Assembly (NCBI GenBank): GCA_018238545.1
Contig: JABCTC010000009.1
Location: 1 to 64,000, forward strand
Direction: 5' to 3'
Length of the DNA stretch: 64,000 nt
Source of the DNA: Candidatus Heimdallarchaeota archaeon
GTDB lineage: Archaea; Asgardarchaeota; Heimdallarchaeia; Heimdallarchaeales; Heimdallarchaeaceae
In this document: in pieces, positions 7,172 through 16,460 of the stretch
How the letters are laid out: the number at the start of each line of letters is the position of its first letter
Position numbering within the stretch: position 1 is the stretch's first letter
The notes under the pieces: generated by a model
The model's input: the letters and a program-made list of their open reading frames with translations, nothing else
Told to the model about the DNA's origin: nothing
Databases searched by the model: none
Translations under genes and position numbers: made by a program

Positions 7172-7729
7172 ATGGTTTTTATCGATTATGTTTGGCATTC
7201 CATTATTGCTATCTTCGCATTTGCACATCCCATGTTCCAAACAAGCTCTTTTGCAAATATCTGGGGTGGAGGTAAACCTGTTGATATGGGCAAAACTTGG
7301 AAAGGGAAGAGAATTCTAGGAGATAACAAGACTTGGAGAGGAGTGATAGCTGGATTAATAGGTGGTACATTCTTTGGAGCATTGTTTTCCTTTTTCTTTG
7401 CAGATCCATTCAATTTGTTTTACGGAAATGTTTTTCCTTGTGAATATCCGATGTATATAGGATTCTTCTTCTCAATCGGAACACATTTAGCTGATTTTAT
7501 AGGTTCTTTCATTAAAAGAAGAATCATCATTCCACCAAGTAGAGGTTTATTCCCTTGGGATCAAATGGGCTATATAATAACAGGTTTCGCTTGTAGTATA
7601 GGTTTCATGTTTCCTCTTAGAGAGTTCTTCTGGTACTATTTCCTGTTTTTGCTAATATCTACTTTCTTCATTCATGTACTTGTCAGCTTTATTGGCTATA
7701 AACTAGGGATAAAAAAAGTATGGTACTAA
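7172..7729 (+). CDS. carS: CDP-archaeol synthase
   Basis: A 185-residue membrane protein with five hydrophobic segments. It has the family signature DMGKTWKGKRILGDNKTWRG (residues about 37-56) and the later PSRGLFPWDQMGY, both typical of CarS (formerly DUF46). The enzyme transfers CMP from CTP to 2,3-bis-O-geranylgeranylglyceryl phosphate, giving CDP-archaeol, the last common precursor before polar head groups are added to archaeal membrane lipids. The length is normal. It marks this DNA as archaeal. It follows the zinc-ribbon genes closely and may share their transcript, although that need not mean a shared function. Confidence 0.92.
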   Translation: MVFIDYVWHSIIAIFAFAHPMFQTSSFANIWGGGKPVDMGKTWKGKRILGDNKTWRGVIAGLIGGTFFGALFSFFFADPFNLFYGNVFPCEYPMYIGFFFSIGTHLADFIGSFIKRRIIIPPSRGLFPWDQMGYIITGFACSIGFMFPLREFFWYYFLFLLISTFFIHVLVSFIGYKLGIKKVWY

Positions 7730-7797
7730 GAAATATTGTAGGTTGTAAGATAAAATATAACTCATTTAATCGAAATCTACTCTTGAAAGATTAACAT

Positions 7798-7806
7798 TTA
7801 TATTAT
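7798..7806 (+). promoter_or_regulatory. TATA-like box of the alpha/beta hydrolase gene
   Basis: TTTATATTA begins 28 nt before ATG 7826, the spacing expected of an archaeal leaderless promoter. Confidence 0.45.
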
Positions 7807-7825
7807 ACTCTACTATTTTTCATTA

Positions 7826-8689
7826 ATGGCAAAGCAAGAAGAGAAGACTAAGTTTGATTTAATAACACAAGCTAATTATGAAAAAATAGCTAATATTGTT
7901 TTAGTTCCACTATCTGATGGGTCGCAAATTAGAACACTAACAACAGAAGCACCTGAAGAAACATCAAATAACTTTACACTTGTACTTGTTGCTGGCTGGG
8001 TTTCGATAGTTCTAGGTTGGGATGATTTACTTATGGAAGCTAAAGATTTCTTCAATATCCTCTATATTGAGACTAGAGAAAAAGCTACAAGTATAGTTCC
8101 CAAAAAGGGTAAGTTCGATCTTGACCGATATGCTTTGGATATAAAGGAAGCAATTGAATATCATCAACTTAAGGAAAAGAATACAATTATACTCTCTACA
8201 TCTTTCGGTGCGATTTTAGTCGCTTTGATGTTGAAAAACCTAGGAAATAATCCCTGCCTTTCTATACTTGTTGGTCCAATAGAAAGAATATCATTACCTA
8301 TTGCTATAAAACTAGCTATTCTCATTCTACCTGCTTGGATGTTTAATCTAATCAAACCAGTTGGTAACTGGTGGGTTAGGAAATTTAAGACAGAAGACAA
8401 ATATCAAGCAGCTCGTTATATTAGAGCAATTCGTGACTCTGATCCGAAAAAATGGAAAAAAACTATAGGACATGTAGCTTTTGCAAAATTTTGGGGTTTT
8501 TATGAAGGTTTAGATAATAATATCCTAGTTATTGATGAAAGTGAAGATCCTATGCATGATACTGAAGCAACTAAGAAGATAGCCTCTCTCATACCAACTT
8601 CTAGGATTATTGATATCAAAACAAATAGAGCAGCACATTCAACACCTATGATAGAAATAATGCGTAAAGAAATAAGAGAAAATCTCTAA
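7826..8689 (+). CDS. Alpha/beta hydrolase-fold protein
   Basis: A 287-residue protein of the alpha/beta hydrolase fold. It has a strand-oxyanion-type stretch VLVAGWVSIVLGW (53-65), a nucleophile elbow STSFG (Ser126, with the usual first Gly replaced by Ser), an acidic stretch DESEDPMHD (about 237-245) and a late His271 in RAAHSTP. Together these make a plausible Ser-Asp-His triad. It is probably a cytoplasmic esterase, lipase or acyl-handling enzyme; the substrate is unknown. A close paralogue lies at 9681-10559, separated from it by a nucleotidyltransferase on the other strand. Neither has a signal peptide. Confidence 0.75.
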   Translation: MAKQEEKTKFDLITQANYEKIANIVLVPLSDGSQIRTLTTEAPEETSNNFTLVLVAGWVSIVLGWDDLLMEAKDFFNILYIETREKATSIVPKKGKFDLDRYALDIKEAIEYHQLKEKNTIILSTSFGAILVALMLKNLGNNPCLSILVGPIERISLPIAIKLAILILPAWMFNLIKPVGNWWVRKFKTEDKYQAARYIRAIRDSDPKKWKKTIGHVAFAKFWGFYEGLDNNILVIDESEDPMHDTEATKKIASLIPTSRIIDIKTNRAAHSTPMIEIMRKEIRENL

Positions 8690-8696
8690 AATGATT

Positions 8697-9509
8697 CTAT
8701 TTTTTATTGCTTTGTTTTGCATAGAAATTTCGTACTATATCAAGCTGAAAAACCTTATCGACATCCATTCCTAATTCTGGATCATCTGCAATGATACCTA
8801 GACATGCGTTAGGAGATTTGAAGAAATATTTGTTTACAACATCATTAAATCCTTGCATTGTAATTCTTCTGAAGAACAATTTTAACACAGTAATTGGGCT
8901 GAATATGAGAAGAGCTTTAAACACGTCCTTTCTACTACGTACAACTTGTTCTAATACTTCTCCGTGAGTATCAATTATCGAAGGTTTAGCTAGCAAAGTA
9001 TCTCCTGAACACCAACTAACATCTCTTAAATGTACATATGTTCGCTTAGAATCTGGGAATTTAGATTCCATATCTTTTTTATCAATTAGACACATATAAT
9101 ATAGTGCTTTTAGTTCTCCATCTGTAGCTAAACTACATTTTTCAATGAATCTTTCCATTTTTTCTGTCGTTATTAATGGTGTATCACCAGAAATAACTAG
9201 TACATAATCTGGTTCTTCTTTCTCTGTGTAGAATGTATTTCTAAAATGTCTAAGTTTGTCAATTATGTCTCCGTGAAAATCATCAAAAATTACCGGGTAA
9301 TCTGTCTTCCATTGCTCTGCAGACATTCCACTAACATAGATATTTCTTATTCCTTTGATTTCTTTAATAGCTGCAATCTGGTGTTCAATGAACATCTTAT
9401 CACCTAACTTGAGGAAAGCTTTTCTTGTTACTTTCTCTAGAAATAAAAGATCAGAGTCTTTCTCACTATGACCCGCTAATATTATAGCATCAAAAATCAT
9501 AGTTTTCAA
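8697..9509 (-). CDS. Nucleotidyltransferase of the MobA/GlmU/IspD superfamily
   Basis: A 270-residue protein with the NTP-transferase layout: an N-terminal DAIILAGHSEK in place of LAGGxGxR, an FLKLGDKMFIEHQI stretch like the KPLxxVxGKPLIEH region, and VISGDTPLI as the metal-binding acidic motif. A late MDVDKVFQLD resembles the DVDTPEDL of GlmU and MobA. It should transfer a nucleotide from an NTP to a phosphorylated acceptor. The glycine-rich loop is altered (AGHS), and the same change is seen in its paralogue at 33580-34392, so it is a family trait. The acceptor is unknown; a sugar, an alcohol phosphate or a cofactor is possible. It is convergent with the upstream hydrolase. Confidence 0.75.
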   Translation of the reverse strand: MKTMIFDAIILAGHSEKDSDLLFLEKVTRKAFLKLGDKMFIEHQIAAIKEIKGIRNIYVSGMSAEQWKTDYPVIFDDFHGDIIDKLRHFRNTFYTEKEEPDYVLVISGDTPLITTEKMERFIEKCSLATDGELKALYYMCLIDKKDMESKFPDSKRTYVHLRDVSWCSGDTLLAKPSIIDTHGEVLEQVVRSRKDVFKALLIFSPITVLKLFFRRITMQGFNDVVNKYFFKSPNACLGIIADDPELGMDVDKVFQLDIVRNFYAKQSNKK

Positions 9510-9680
9510 TTAAAACACTTTGTTTTAAGATTTTTCTTTTCAAACTTGATAAAAGAGCTGAAGTAAAATAGAAAGATAAGCAAGCTTGTAGAAGTTAGTT
9601 ATGTATATGCTTTATTTCTTAAGTAGATACACAAATCAGTAAATAATAATATTCTTAAACCATTCAAAAAACCATCATTC

Positions 9681-10559
9681 ATGACTTTATCAGCTGAAGA
9701 TAAATTTACACAGTTCATGAGAGCTAAATATGAAGATCTCTGTGAAGAGAATTTCCTTACAATGTCTGATGGAACTACAGTCAGGATATTGCAATCTTAT
9801 GCTCCTAAGAAAACTAGCAATGGATTTACAATTTTTATTGTTGCTGGCTGGGGTTCTGTCGTATTAGGCTGGGATATAGTACTCTTGGAAGCAATGAAGG
9901 ATTTTGATATTGTTTACTTCGAGACAAGAGAGAAAGCTTCTAGCACTCTTGCTAAAAAATCGAAAAATGATATAGATCGCCTTTCAGAAGATATCAAAGA
10001 AGCTATGGAAACACTCAAATTTGACTCATCAAAGTTGTTGCTCTTTGGTTCCAGTTTTGGTTCAGCAATTCTAGCAGATGGTTTTCGAAAGGATAAATTC
10101 GATTCTTTTCTCAACATTCTAGTTGCTCCCGCAATTCAGATTGATCTTCCCCCTGGTTTGAGATACATTATTCCTATAACTCCTCATATTATTATGGAAC
10201 CAGTTAAACCCTTCATTAGATGGTGGCTGAGGAAAAGCAAGAGCGAATCACCTGAACAAGCTGCAAAATATATCCGTGTTATGAATGAAGCTGAATCCAA
10301 GAAATGGAAAAATGTTTCAATGAACTTTCTATTTTGGAAGTGGTGGGATGTTTATGCTGAAGTCAAGCATGATCTCCTCTTAATTGCATCTGAAAAGGAT
10401 AAAATGCATGAAGCTGAAATAAGTCAGAAGTTAAGAGAATTGATGGTAAATTCTGTATATATTGATTTAGGAACAAATAAGAAAACCCATACCAAACCAA
10501 TTGTCGACTTAATTAGGGAGCATTTGAAGAAGAAGCTACTCGAATCGGAAGGTAAGTAA
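9681..10559 (+). CDS. Alpha/beta hydrolase-fold protein, paralogue of the 7826 gene
   Basis: A 292-residue protein with the same architecture as the gene at 7826-8689 (FIVAGWGSVVLGWD, YFETREKASS). Here the nucleophile elbow is canonical, GSSFG with Ser125. The acid loop SEKDKMHEAE and the late His in KKTHTKP complete a probable catalytic triad. It ends one base before the ATG of the FAD oxidoreductase at 10561, so the two are almost certainly one transcript and may act in sequence on one lipid-like or isoprenoid substrate (inference). A long AT-rich leader of about 170 bp lies upstream. Confidence 0.75.
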   Translation: MTLSAEDKFTQFMRAKYEDLCEENFLTMSDGTTVRILQSYAPKKTSNGFTIFIVAGWGSVVLGWDIVLLEAMKDFDIVYFETREKASSTLAKKSKNDIDRLSEDIKEAMETLKFDSSKLLLFGSSFGSAILADGFRKDKFDSFLNILVAPAIQIDLPPGLRYIIPITPHIIMEPVKPFIRWWLRKSKSESPEQAAKYIRVMNEAESKKWKNVSMNFLFWKWWDVYAEVKHDLLLIASEKDKMHEAEISQKLRELMVNSVYIDLGTNKKTHTKPIVDLIREHLKKKLLESEGK

Positions 10560-10560
10560 G

Positions 10561-12060
10561 ATGAGCGATACTAATTTTGACGTTATCATCATCGGTTCTG
10601 GCATGGGTGGGTTGGGTGCAGGTTTAACACTTCAAAATCACAACCCAAAACTCAAGACACTTATCTTAGAACAGCACTCTATTCCTGGTGGTTTTGTTAC
10701 AGGGTTCAAACGTAAAGGTATGTATTTTGATGCTGGAGCAGAGGGTATAATTTATGCTGAAGACAATCAAGCTTTAGCTCTTACTTTACAAAAACTAGGT
10801 GTAGATCAAGAATTCATCTTAATCGATCCTCTTGAAGTATTATATTATCCTGACAAAGAAATCACGCTCCATGCTGATTCTGAGAAGTTTCTATACGAAT
10901 TGATACACCACTTTCCCGATAATGAATCAGAATTACGAGCTTATTTTAAAACTATGGAAAAGATGACTGAAGAGATATGGTATTATGGTCCAACAGATTA
11001 CACAAATACTCTGTGGACTTTGTTAAAATTTTTCTTTAGAGCAAAAACCATCAGAAAACACTTTCTAAAATCATTCCAAAAATATCTTGACAAGAAAATA
11101 TCAGATGTTGAGCTCCATCCTATTCTTAGTTTTTACAATCTTTGGTTAGGTCTTCCCCCCAAAGATGTTATGGCTCCTATGGGAATTGTAGTAGGTGGTA
11201 ACCCTTTCTTGAAAGGAAATTTCTATCCTAAGGGCGGCATGCTAGGTTACGCTAAGAACCTTGTTTCTCATTATAAGAAAAAGGGTGGAGAAATTCGATA
11301 CAATGCAAAAGTAGAACATATTATTGTTGAAGATAAAACAGCTGTTGGTGTGAAATTAAGTTCTGGAGAGGAAATCAGAGCGAAACTTATCATATCTAAC
11401 GCAGATCTTAAACAGACTTATCTCAAATTGCTTGGTAAGAAAAACATCTCAATAAATGATTATAAGAAAATGGTTGTTCTTGAACCTTCAATTTCAGGTT
11501 TTGGTGTTTTCTTAGGTGTTGATATGGATTTAACAAAATTCCCCTCGCATTTGACTGTATTTAATGATTATGACGAGATAATCGGTCCAGTATTAGAAGG
11601 TAACTTCACTTTGAATGGTGTTGCAATGAGAATTCCTTCAAAAATCGATGATAGTCTTGCATCAGATAAAGGCACCGGAATAGTTATGTTAGCAATAGCT
11701 CCATATGAATGGAAAAATAAGTGGAAAGTCACTTCAGAAGGTGAAAGAGCTGCTGAATACAAAAAGCTCAAAGAAAAATATGCAGAGCAGATGATTAAGA
11801 TTGCTGAGAGAGCTATTCCTGGATTATCGGAAAATATTATTGTTAAAGAAATTGCAACACCTATCACATTTGAAAGGTACTCTTTAAATGATGGTGGAGG
11901 ATGGTATGGACCTCAAAAAGGACAGAGAAGATCAAGCTACAAATATCCTATAAATAATCTGATTTTAACAGGTGCAAATGTGGATAGTACAGGCGTACCA
12001 ACAGCTTTTATTTCAGGAGTGAAAACAGCTGAAAAAATTATCAAAAAGAAGAAATTATAA
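10561..12060 (+). CDS. FAD-dependent oxidoreductase, phytoene desaturase/carotenoid isomerase type
   Basis: A 499-residue protein with an N-terminal FAD-binding Rossmann motif, DVIIIGSGMGGLGAGL (about residues 7-22), followed by the LEQHSIPGG second-glycine region, and the C-terminal FAD-contact segment LTGANVDSTGVPTAFISG. This layout is that of the CrtI/CrtISO/retinol-saturase flavoproteins, which desaturate, saturate or isomerise polyene and isoprenoid chains. It starts one base after the alpha/beta hydrolase stop. A paralogue faces it head to tail at 12067-13569. No phytoene synthase is in the window, so carotenoid synthesis is not implied; modification of isoprenoid chains is only a possibility. 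Confidence 0.8.
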   Translation: MSDTNFDVIIIGSGMGGLGAGLTLQNHNPKLKTLILEQHSIPGGFVTGFKRKGMYFDAGAEGIIYAEDNQALALTLQKLGVDQEFILIDPLEVLYYPDKEITLHADSEKFLYELIHHFPDNESELRAYFKTMEKMTEEIWYYGPTDYTNTLWTLLKFFFRAKTIRKHFLKSFQKYLDKKISDVELHPILSFYNLWLGLPPKDVMAPMGIVVGGNPFLKGNFYPKGGMLGYAKNLVSHYKKKGGEIRYNAKVEHIIVEDKTAVGVKLSSGEEIRAKLIISNADLKQTYLKLLGKKNISINDYKKMVVLEPSISGFGVFLGVDMDLTKFPSHLTVFNDYDEIIGPVLEGNFTLNGVAMRIPSKIDDSLASDKGTGIVMLAIAPYEWKNKWKVTSEGERAAEYKKLKEKYAEQMIKIAERAIPGLSENIIVKEIATPITFERYSLNDGGGWYGPQKGQRRSSYKYPINNLILTGANVDSTGVPTAFISGVKTAEKIIKKKKL

Positions 12061-12066
12061 TTGTCA

Positions 12067-13569
12067 TCATTTCTTCTTTAGTTTCTTCAATATCCTTTCT
12101 CCAGCTTTAATTCCTGAGAAGAAACAAGATGGAACTCCTGCACCCTGAGTATTTCCTCCTGCTAGTAACAAGTTCTTAATAGGTGTTTGCTGTTTAGGTC
12201 TTTTTTGACCTTTTCTCACACCATACCAAGCTCCTTGTGAGTTTAGAGTATATCTTTCAAAAGTTAATGGAGTTGCTGAATCTTTGTAAACTATGTGTTT
12301 AGATAGATCAGGTATAACCTTTTCAGCAATTTGAATTAATCTTTCTGTATACTTTTCTTTTATCTCTGTATAGCGTTCTTTCTGATCTTTTTCTCCAGAT
12401 GTTCCCCAGGTTTCATCCAGATAGTAAGGTGCAAATGTCAGAAAGGTTAGTGCAGAACCTTTTTCGTTTCTCAAAGAAGGATCAATTTTATCTGGAATTC
12501 TAATAAGAACTTCCTCTGGGTTATAATTTCCTTTTGCTATTCTTTCCAAATAACTCTCTGCTTTGATATTGTACGCAATATGAGAAGGATAATTGTCAAG
12601 ATGGATATCTAAACCTAGAAAGACTGCAAAGCCAGTTACAGATTTTTCTAAACCTGAAATATATTCTATGTATTTTTCGGATAATTTTTCCTCTCCAATT
12701 AGATCAAAAGTAGTTTTTTGTATATCAGAATTTGACACTATCCATTTTCCCTTTATTAGTGTCTCATCTTCGAGTTGAACACCTACAGCTTTCCCATTTT
12801 CTATGATAATCTTCTTCGTCTTTGTTTTGTATCTGACCTCTCCACCATTTGCGGTATAAGCTTTGGCTAAATTATTAGCAAATGCAAGCATACCTCCTTT
12901 AGGATAATAATGACCTTGATAGTAGGGAGAAAAGAAAACCACAGCAGCTAAAGTTGCTTTAATCTTCTTTGAAGAAACTCCTAACCAGAGGCAATATACT
13001 GATAAAATGTCTCTTAATTCTACATTTGTAATGAATTTTGTTAGTAAATAATCAAATGATTTTGTAGCATATTTTCTAAGTGTAGGACATGTTAATACAA
13101 TTTTAATCAATTCCCTAAATGAGGGATCAAATTTGCCTTTGACAACAGAAAGAAATTCTTCTTGTATCGATTCAATTACTCTGAAAAAACTTCTAATTTC
13201 ATCTTGTTCATTTGGAAAGTTTTTTATCAATTCTGATATGTATTTCTCTCCATTTGCATGCATTATGATTTTTCTATTTGGGAACTGCATTGTTTCTACT
13301 GGATCAATTGAAATGTATTCTTGATCAACCCCAAATTTGTCTAATACCATCCTAAACGCTTGTCCTTCTCCACAGTAAACTAGACCTTCTGCCCCACTAT
13401 CAAAATAGTAACCTTTACGTTTGAAACCATTCACATATCCACCTGGAATATTATGTTGTTCTAAAATAAGTGTCTTGAGCTTGGGGTTTTCTGATTGCAA
13501 TTTCAAACCTGCGCCTAAACCACCCATACCAGAACCGATGATGATAACGTCGAAATTTTCATCATCCAT
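12067..13569 (-). CDS. FAD-dependent oxidoreductase, paralogue of the 10561 gene
   Basis: A 500-residue protein of the same family and length as its neighbour: DVIIIGSGMGGLGAGLKLQ at the N-terminus, LEQHNIPGGYVNGFKRKGYY, and a C-terminal LLAGGNTQGAGVPSCFFSG. The stops of the two genes are only 6 bp apart, so the pair is convergent and cannot be a simple tandem duplication; one copy has been inverted or transposed locally. The central substrate-binding region differs between copies, suggesting different substrates. DegV lies just upstream on the same strand, 43 bp away, and may be cotranscribed. Confidence 0.8.
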   Translation of the reverse strand: MDDENFDVIIIGSGMGGLGAGLKLQSENPKLKTLILEQHNIPGGYVNGFKRKGYYFDSGAEGLVYCGEGQAFRMVLDKFGVDQEYISIDPVETMQFPNRKIIMHANGEKYISELIKNFPNEQDEIRSFFRVIESIQEEFLSVVKGKFDPSFRELIKIVLTCPTLRKYATKSFDYLLTKFITNVELRDILSVYCLWLGVSSKKIKATLAAVVFFSPYYQGHYYPKGGMLAFANNLAKAYTANGGEVRYKTKTKKIIIENGKAVGVQLEDETLIKGKWIVSNSDIQKTTFDLIGEEKLSEKYIEYISGLEKSVTGFAVFLGLDIHLDNYPSHIAYNIKAESYLERIAKGNYNPEEVLIRIPDKIDPSLRNEKGSALTFLTFAPYYLDETWGTSGEKDQKERYTEIKEKYTERLIQIAEKVIPDLSKHIVYKDSATPLTFERYTLNSQGAWYGVRKGQKRPKQQTPIKNLLLAGGNTQGAGVPSCFFSGIKAGERILKKLKKK

Positions 13570-13612
13570 AATTTATCACATATGATTGTTCAATAGAAGA
13601 AATTGTTTTCCC

Positions 13613-14479
13613 CTACTCTTCAAGAGAAGGAGAAATTGTTGCCGTGACTGCTCCTTTACCTGCAGATAAAGCCATAACTGCAGACATTTCCCAATAGAAT
13701 ATTTGTTTGATTTTTCGAACTTTTTTAATCTCTTCAATATACCATTCCATTAGTTCAGGATTTAAGGAATCAGCCATGAATAGATCATATTCTTTATCAG
13801 GATGGGTTCTAATTGCTATTTCTTTTATCATCTTCTTCATAGCACTTTTTTCGGAGAAAGCAGCACCTATTCCTATAAAACCTTCTTTCGTATTTACTTC
13901 TGCTATTGGTTTCATCTTAAAGAGTTGTACCATTATACCTTGAACTGAACCACGTTTAACTTTACCTGTTTGGAACAGAGTAATTACATCACCTGTCATT
14001 CCAACAGTATAGATATCTTCTTTTAGTTTATCAAGGTGATCAGTTATTTCTGGGACTGACTTACCCGCTTTTAGGAGCTCTAGAGCACGATAAACCATAG
14101 CTCCTTGAGAACCACATGTAAGGTCAGTAGGATAATGTGTAATCTTGATTTTTCCTTTCACTCTCTTTGCTGCTAATCTTGCAATATTCATATGACTAGA
14201 AATTAAGGGAGTTAATCCCAAGTAGAGTATCTCATTATAGCCATCTTTTATTGCTTGTTCATAAACATCTATGGCATCTTGAGTACTCATCTGACTTGAA
14301 GTTGGATAAGGATCTAATGTACTTAGACTGTTAATAAATTCCTCGCGATTAATTTCAGTTAATTCTCTTTTAGGTTCTTCATTAATCAAAATAATAGACT
14401 CAAAGTAAGCTATTTTTTCATCATCCATAAATTTCTTAGGTAAAAGTGAAGATGCATCTGTGACAAGTTTAATCTTCAT
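13613..14479 (-). CDS. DegV family fatty-acid-binding protein
   Basis: A 288-residue protein with the DegV signature order: KLVTDASSLLP at the N-terminus, PYPTSSQMST (the lipid-carboxylate-contacting TSQ segment) at about 58-67, then LGLTPLISSHMN and the C-terminal domain. DegV proteins bind one fatty acid molecule in a cleft between two domains; in Firmicutes (FakB) they present it to a kinase. No FakA-like kinase is seen here. It is on the same strand and just upstream of an FAD oxidoreductase. In an archaeon with isoprenoid lipids the ligand may differ (inference). Confidence 0.82.
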   Translation of the reverse strand: MKIKLVTDASSLLPKKFMDDEKIAYFESIILINEEPKRELTEINREEFINSLSTLDPYPTSSQMSTQDAIDVYEQAIKDGYNEILYLGLTPLISSHMNIARLAAKRVKGKIKITHYPTDLTCGSQGAMVYRALELLKAGKSVPEITDHLDKLKEDIYTVGMTGDVITLFQTGKVKRGSVQGIMVQLFKMKPIAEVNTKEGFIGIGAAFSEKSAMKKMIKEIAIRTHPDKEYDLFMADSLNPELMEWYIEEIKKVRKIKQIFYWEMSAVMALSAGKGAVTATISPSLEE

Positions 14480-14660
14480 ATTAACAACTAAATTCTGCTA
14501 ATATAAAAAATATCGCAAGCAAAACTCATTAAACACTTAATTTTGGCAGAATTGCTACTCTTTTTCTTAAACAAACCTTTATTTGATTTTTTACTTTTTA
14601 GGATAAAATATAAGTAATGATATGTCATATTAGGTTTAAAGAACAAAATCTGTGATATTA

Positions 14661-16322
14661 ATGTCTGAAGAAAGAGAACCTGATGAACTAGTGAATCTAG
14701 ATGAAGAATATGAAGATCTTAGCGATTTTGATGAAGTTTCTATAGAAATTGAAGAATATGATGATATGGCTGGTTTGGAAGATATGCCTGAGGAAACTGT
14801 TGTACAGGGTTCTCATAAGGATATAATCATAACTTATGGAGATAAAATTGAAGACGAAATAAAAAATCTTGAAGAAGAATTCAAGAGAAAACTTTCCGAA
14901 TTAGAAAATGCCGATCCTACAATAATAATTAGAGAAATAAATGATGTTTTGAATAGAAGTAAAATGCTAGAAGCACATTCATTAACAGCTGAAATATCTT
15001 CATATCTAGCTAGTCTGCTGGGTTCATTAGATAGACATAGTGAGGCTACAGAATTTTGTTTACAAGCAGTTAGTGAATCTAGAAAATCAGAAGATGATGA
15101 ATTGCGATTGAAAAGTTTAACGTCATTTGGTATTAATTTGACTTATTTCGATCTTAAAGATGCTTCTGTAGTATTTAGTCAAGCTATTGAATTAGCTGAG
15201 GATTTGGGTAATAAAAAAGCTATAGCAGTAAATACATTCTATTTTGCAAATTGCCAAAGTGAAACAGATCTAGAACAAGCTCTTTCTCTATACATTGATG
15301 CGAGAAAGTTTTTCGAAGAAACTGGAGAAAATGTTTGGTTAGGAAAAATTGATTTCAAACTTGGTAAACTCCAGCTAGAAAATTTCCAGTACCAAGATGC
15401 CCTTAATATATTGAATAGTTCGAAATTGTATCTAAAGGAACACCCAAGGATTAGAGATGAGTTTAAGCTGGATGATGTGATTGAGAGAACTAATTTATTA
15501 CTTCTATCTGGTAATACTCTGAAATATAGACTTAAAATACCTCCACCTCAAATCATTGAGCAAACTGATCAAGCTAGAAAGATTTACGAGTTACTTTCTG
15601 AGAAATCTTCTTTTGATATCATCAAAGGCTTAAGAAATCTACACAATGTCCAAGTTCTCACAGGAGATTACGCTTTTGATAGCTTAAAATGGATTTTAGA
15701 TGGTTCAGAACACGAAAAATTTAGTGATGATGAGCTGAAATATACTTCTGATTTGTATGAAGATATAGGTAATTTATTTGTTAAAGATAATAAGGAAATA
15801 AATGCATATTTCTACTACATTTCAGCTCAAATTCTGTATATCTTAACACAGAATTCAAAGAAAGCGGAAAAATTACATAAGAAACTTTTCAAGCTCATCG
15901 AAGACATATCTGAAGAAGAAACAACTCCACAATATTTTGATCAACAAATTTACATGTACTATCAACTTGCATATTCCAATAAATCAATAAATCCAAAGGA
16001 AGCTCAGAAGTGTGTAAATTCGGGATTAGAGCTTGCGAGAAAGAGAGATAATCCATTTTATGAAGGATTATTTAAAGAAATTCTAGGCGACATTAGAAAA
16101 GAAAAAGATTTGGAAAAAGCTTTGGTTGATTACCAATCTTCTATAACAATTTATGAAGCTCTTGATGGTAATATTGACTTGATGAGAATATATGAAAAAC
16201 AAGGTACAGAGATGCTCTCTACACAAACAGATAAAGCTAAAGAAATATTACGAAAAGCTCTAGAAATTGCCAAGAAACTAAGAAATGAAGAGGTTAAAAT
16301 TAGGATTGAAGGAAAACTCTAA
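14661..16322 (+). CDS. TPR-repeat protein with acidic N-terminus
   Basis: A 553-residue protein starting at ATG 14661; an in-frame GTG at 14652 is less likely. The first 55 residues are strongly acidic and probably unstructured. The rest is almost wholly alpha-helical with tetratricopeptide-like units (for example SEATEFCLQAVSESR, DALNILNSSKLYLKE, KAKEILRKALEIAKK at the end). TPR arrays bind other proteins. No catalytic motif is visible. It is transcribed alone, with a TATA-rich region upstream (ATATAAG near 14609). A second TPR protein lies at 21094-22407. The partner is unknown. Confidence 0.75.
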   Translation: MSEEREPDELVNLDEEYEDLSDFDEVSIEIEEYDDMAGLEDMPEETVVQGSHKDIIITYGDKIEDEIKNLEEEFKRKLSELENADPTIIIREINDVLNRSKMLEAHSLTAEISSYLASLLGSLDRHSEATEFCLQAVSESRKSEDDELRLKSLTSFGINLTYFDLKDASVVFSQAIELAEDLGNKKAIAVNTFYFANCQSETDLEQALSLYIDARKFFEETGENVWLGKIDFKLGKLQLENFQYQDALNILNSSKLYLKEHPRIRDEFKLDDVIERTNLLLLSGNTLKYRLKIPPPQIIEQTDQARKIYELLSEKSSFDIIKGLRNLHNVQVLTGDYAFDSLKWILDGSEHEKFSDDELKYTSDLYEDIGNLFVKDNKEINAYFYYISAQILYILTQNSKKAEKLHKKLFKLIEDISEEETTPQYFDQQIYMYYQLAYSNKSINPKEAQKCVNSGLELARKRDNPFYEGLFKEILGDIRKEKDLEKALVDYQSSITIYEALDGNIDLMRIYEKQGTEMLSTQTDKAKEILRKALEIAKKLRNEEVKIRIEGKL

Positions 16323-16460
16323 CTTATTTCTTTTTATTCTTTTTATTATCCTCTAATCTTTTCAATCCCGTATTGAAATTTCCCTATTTCATTGTGAATT
16401 GTTAAAGAAGCAAAATTTAAAAGAGTGTGCAAGTTCAATAAATTATATTACATTAAATTG

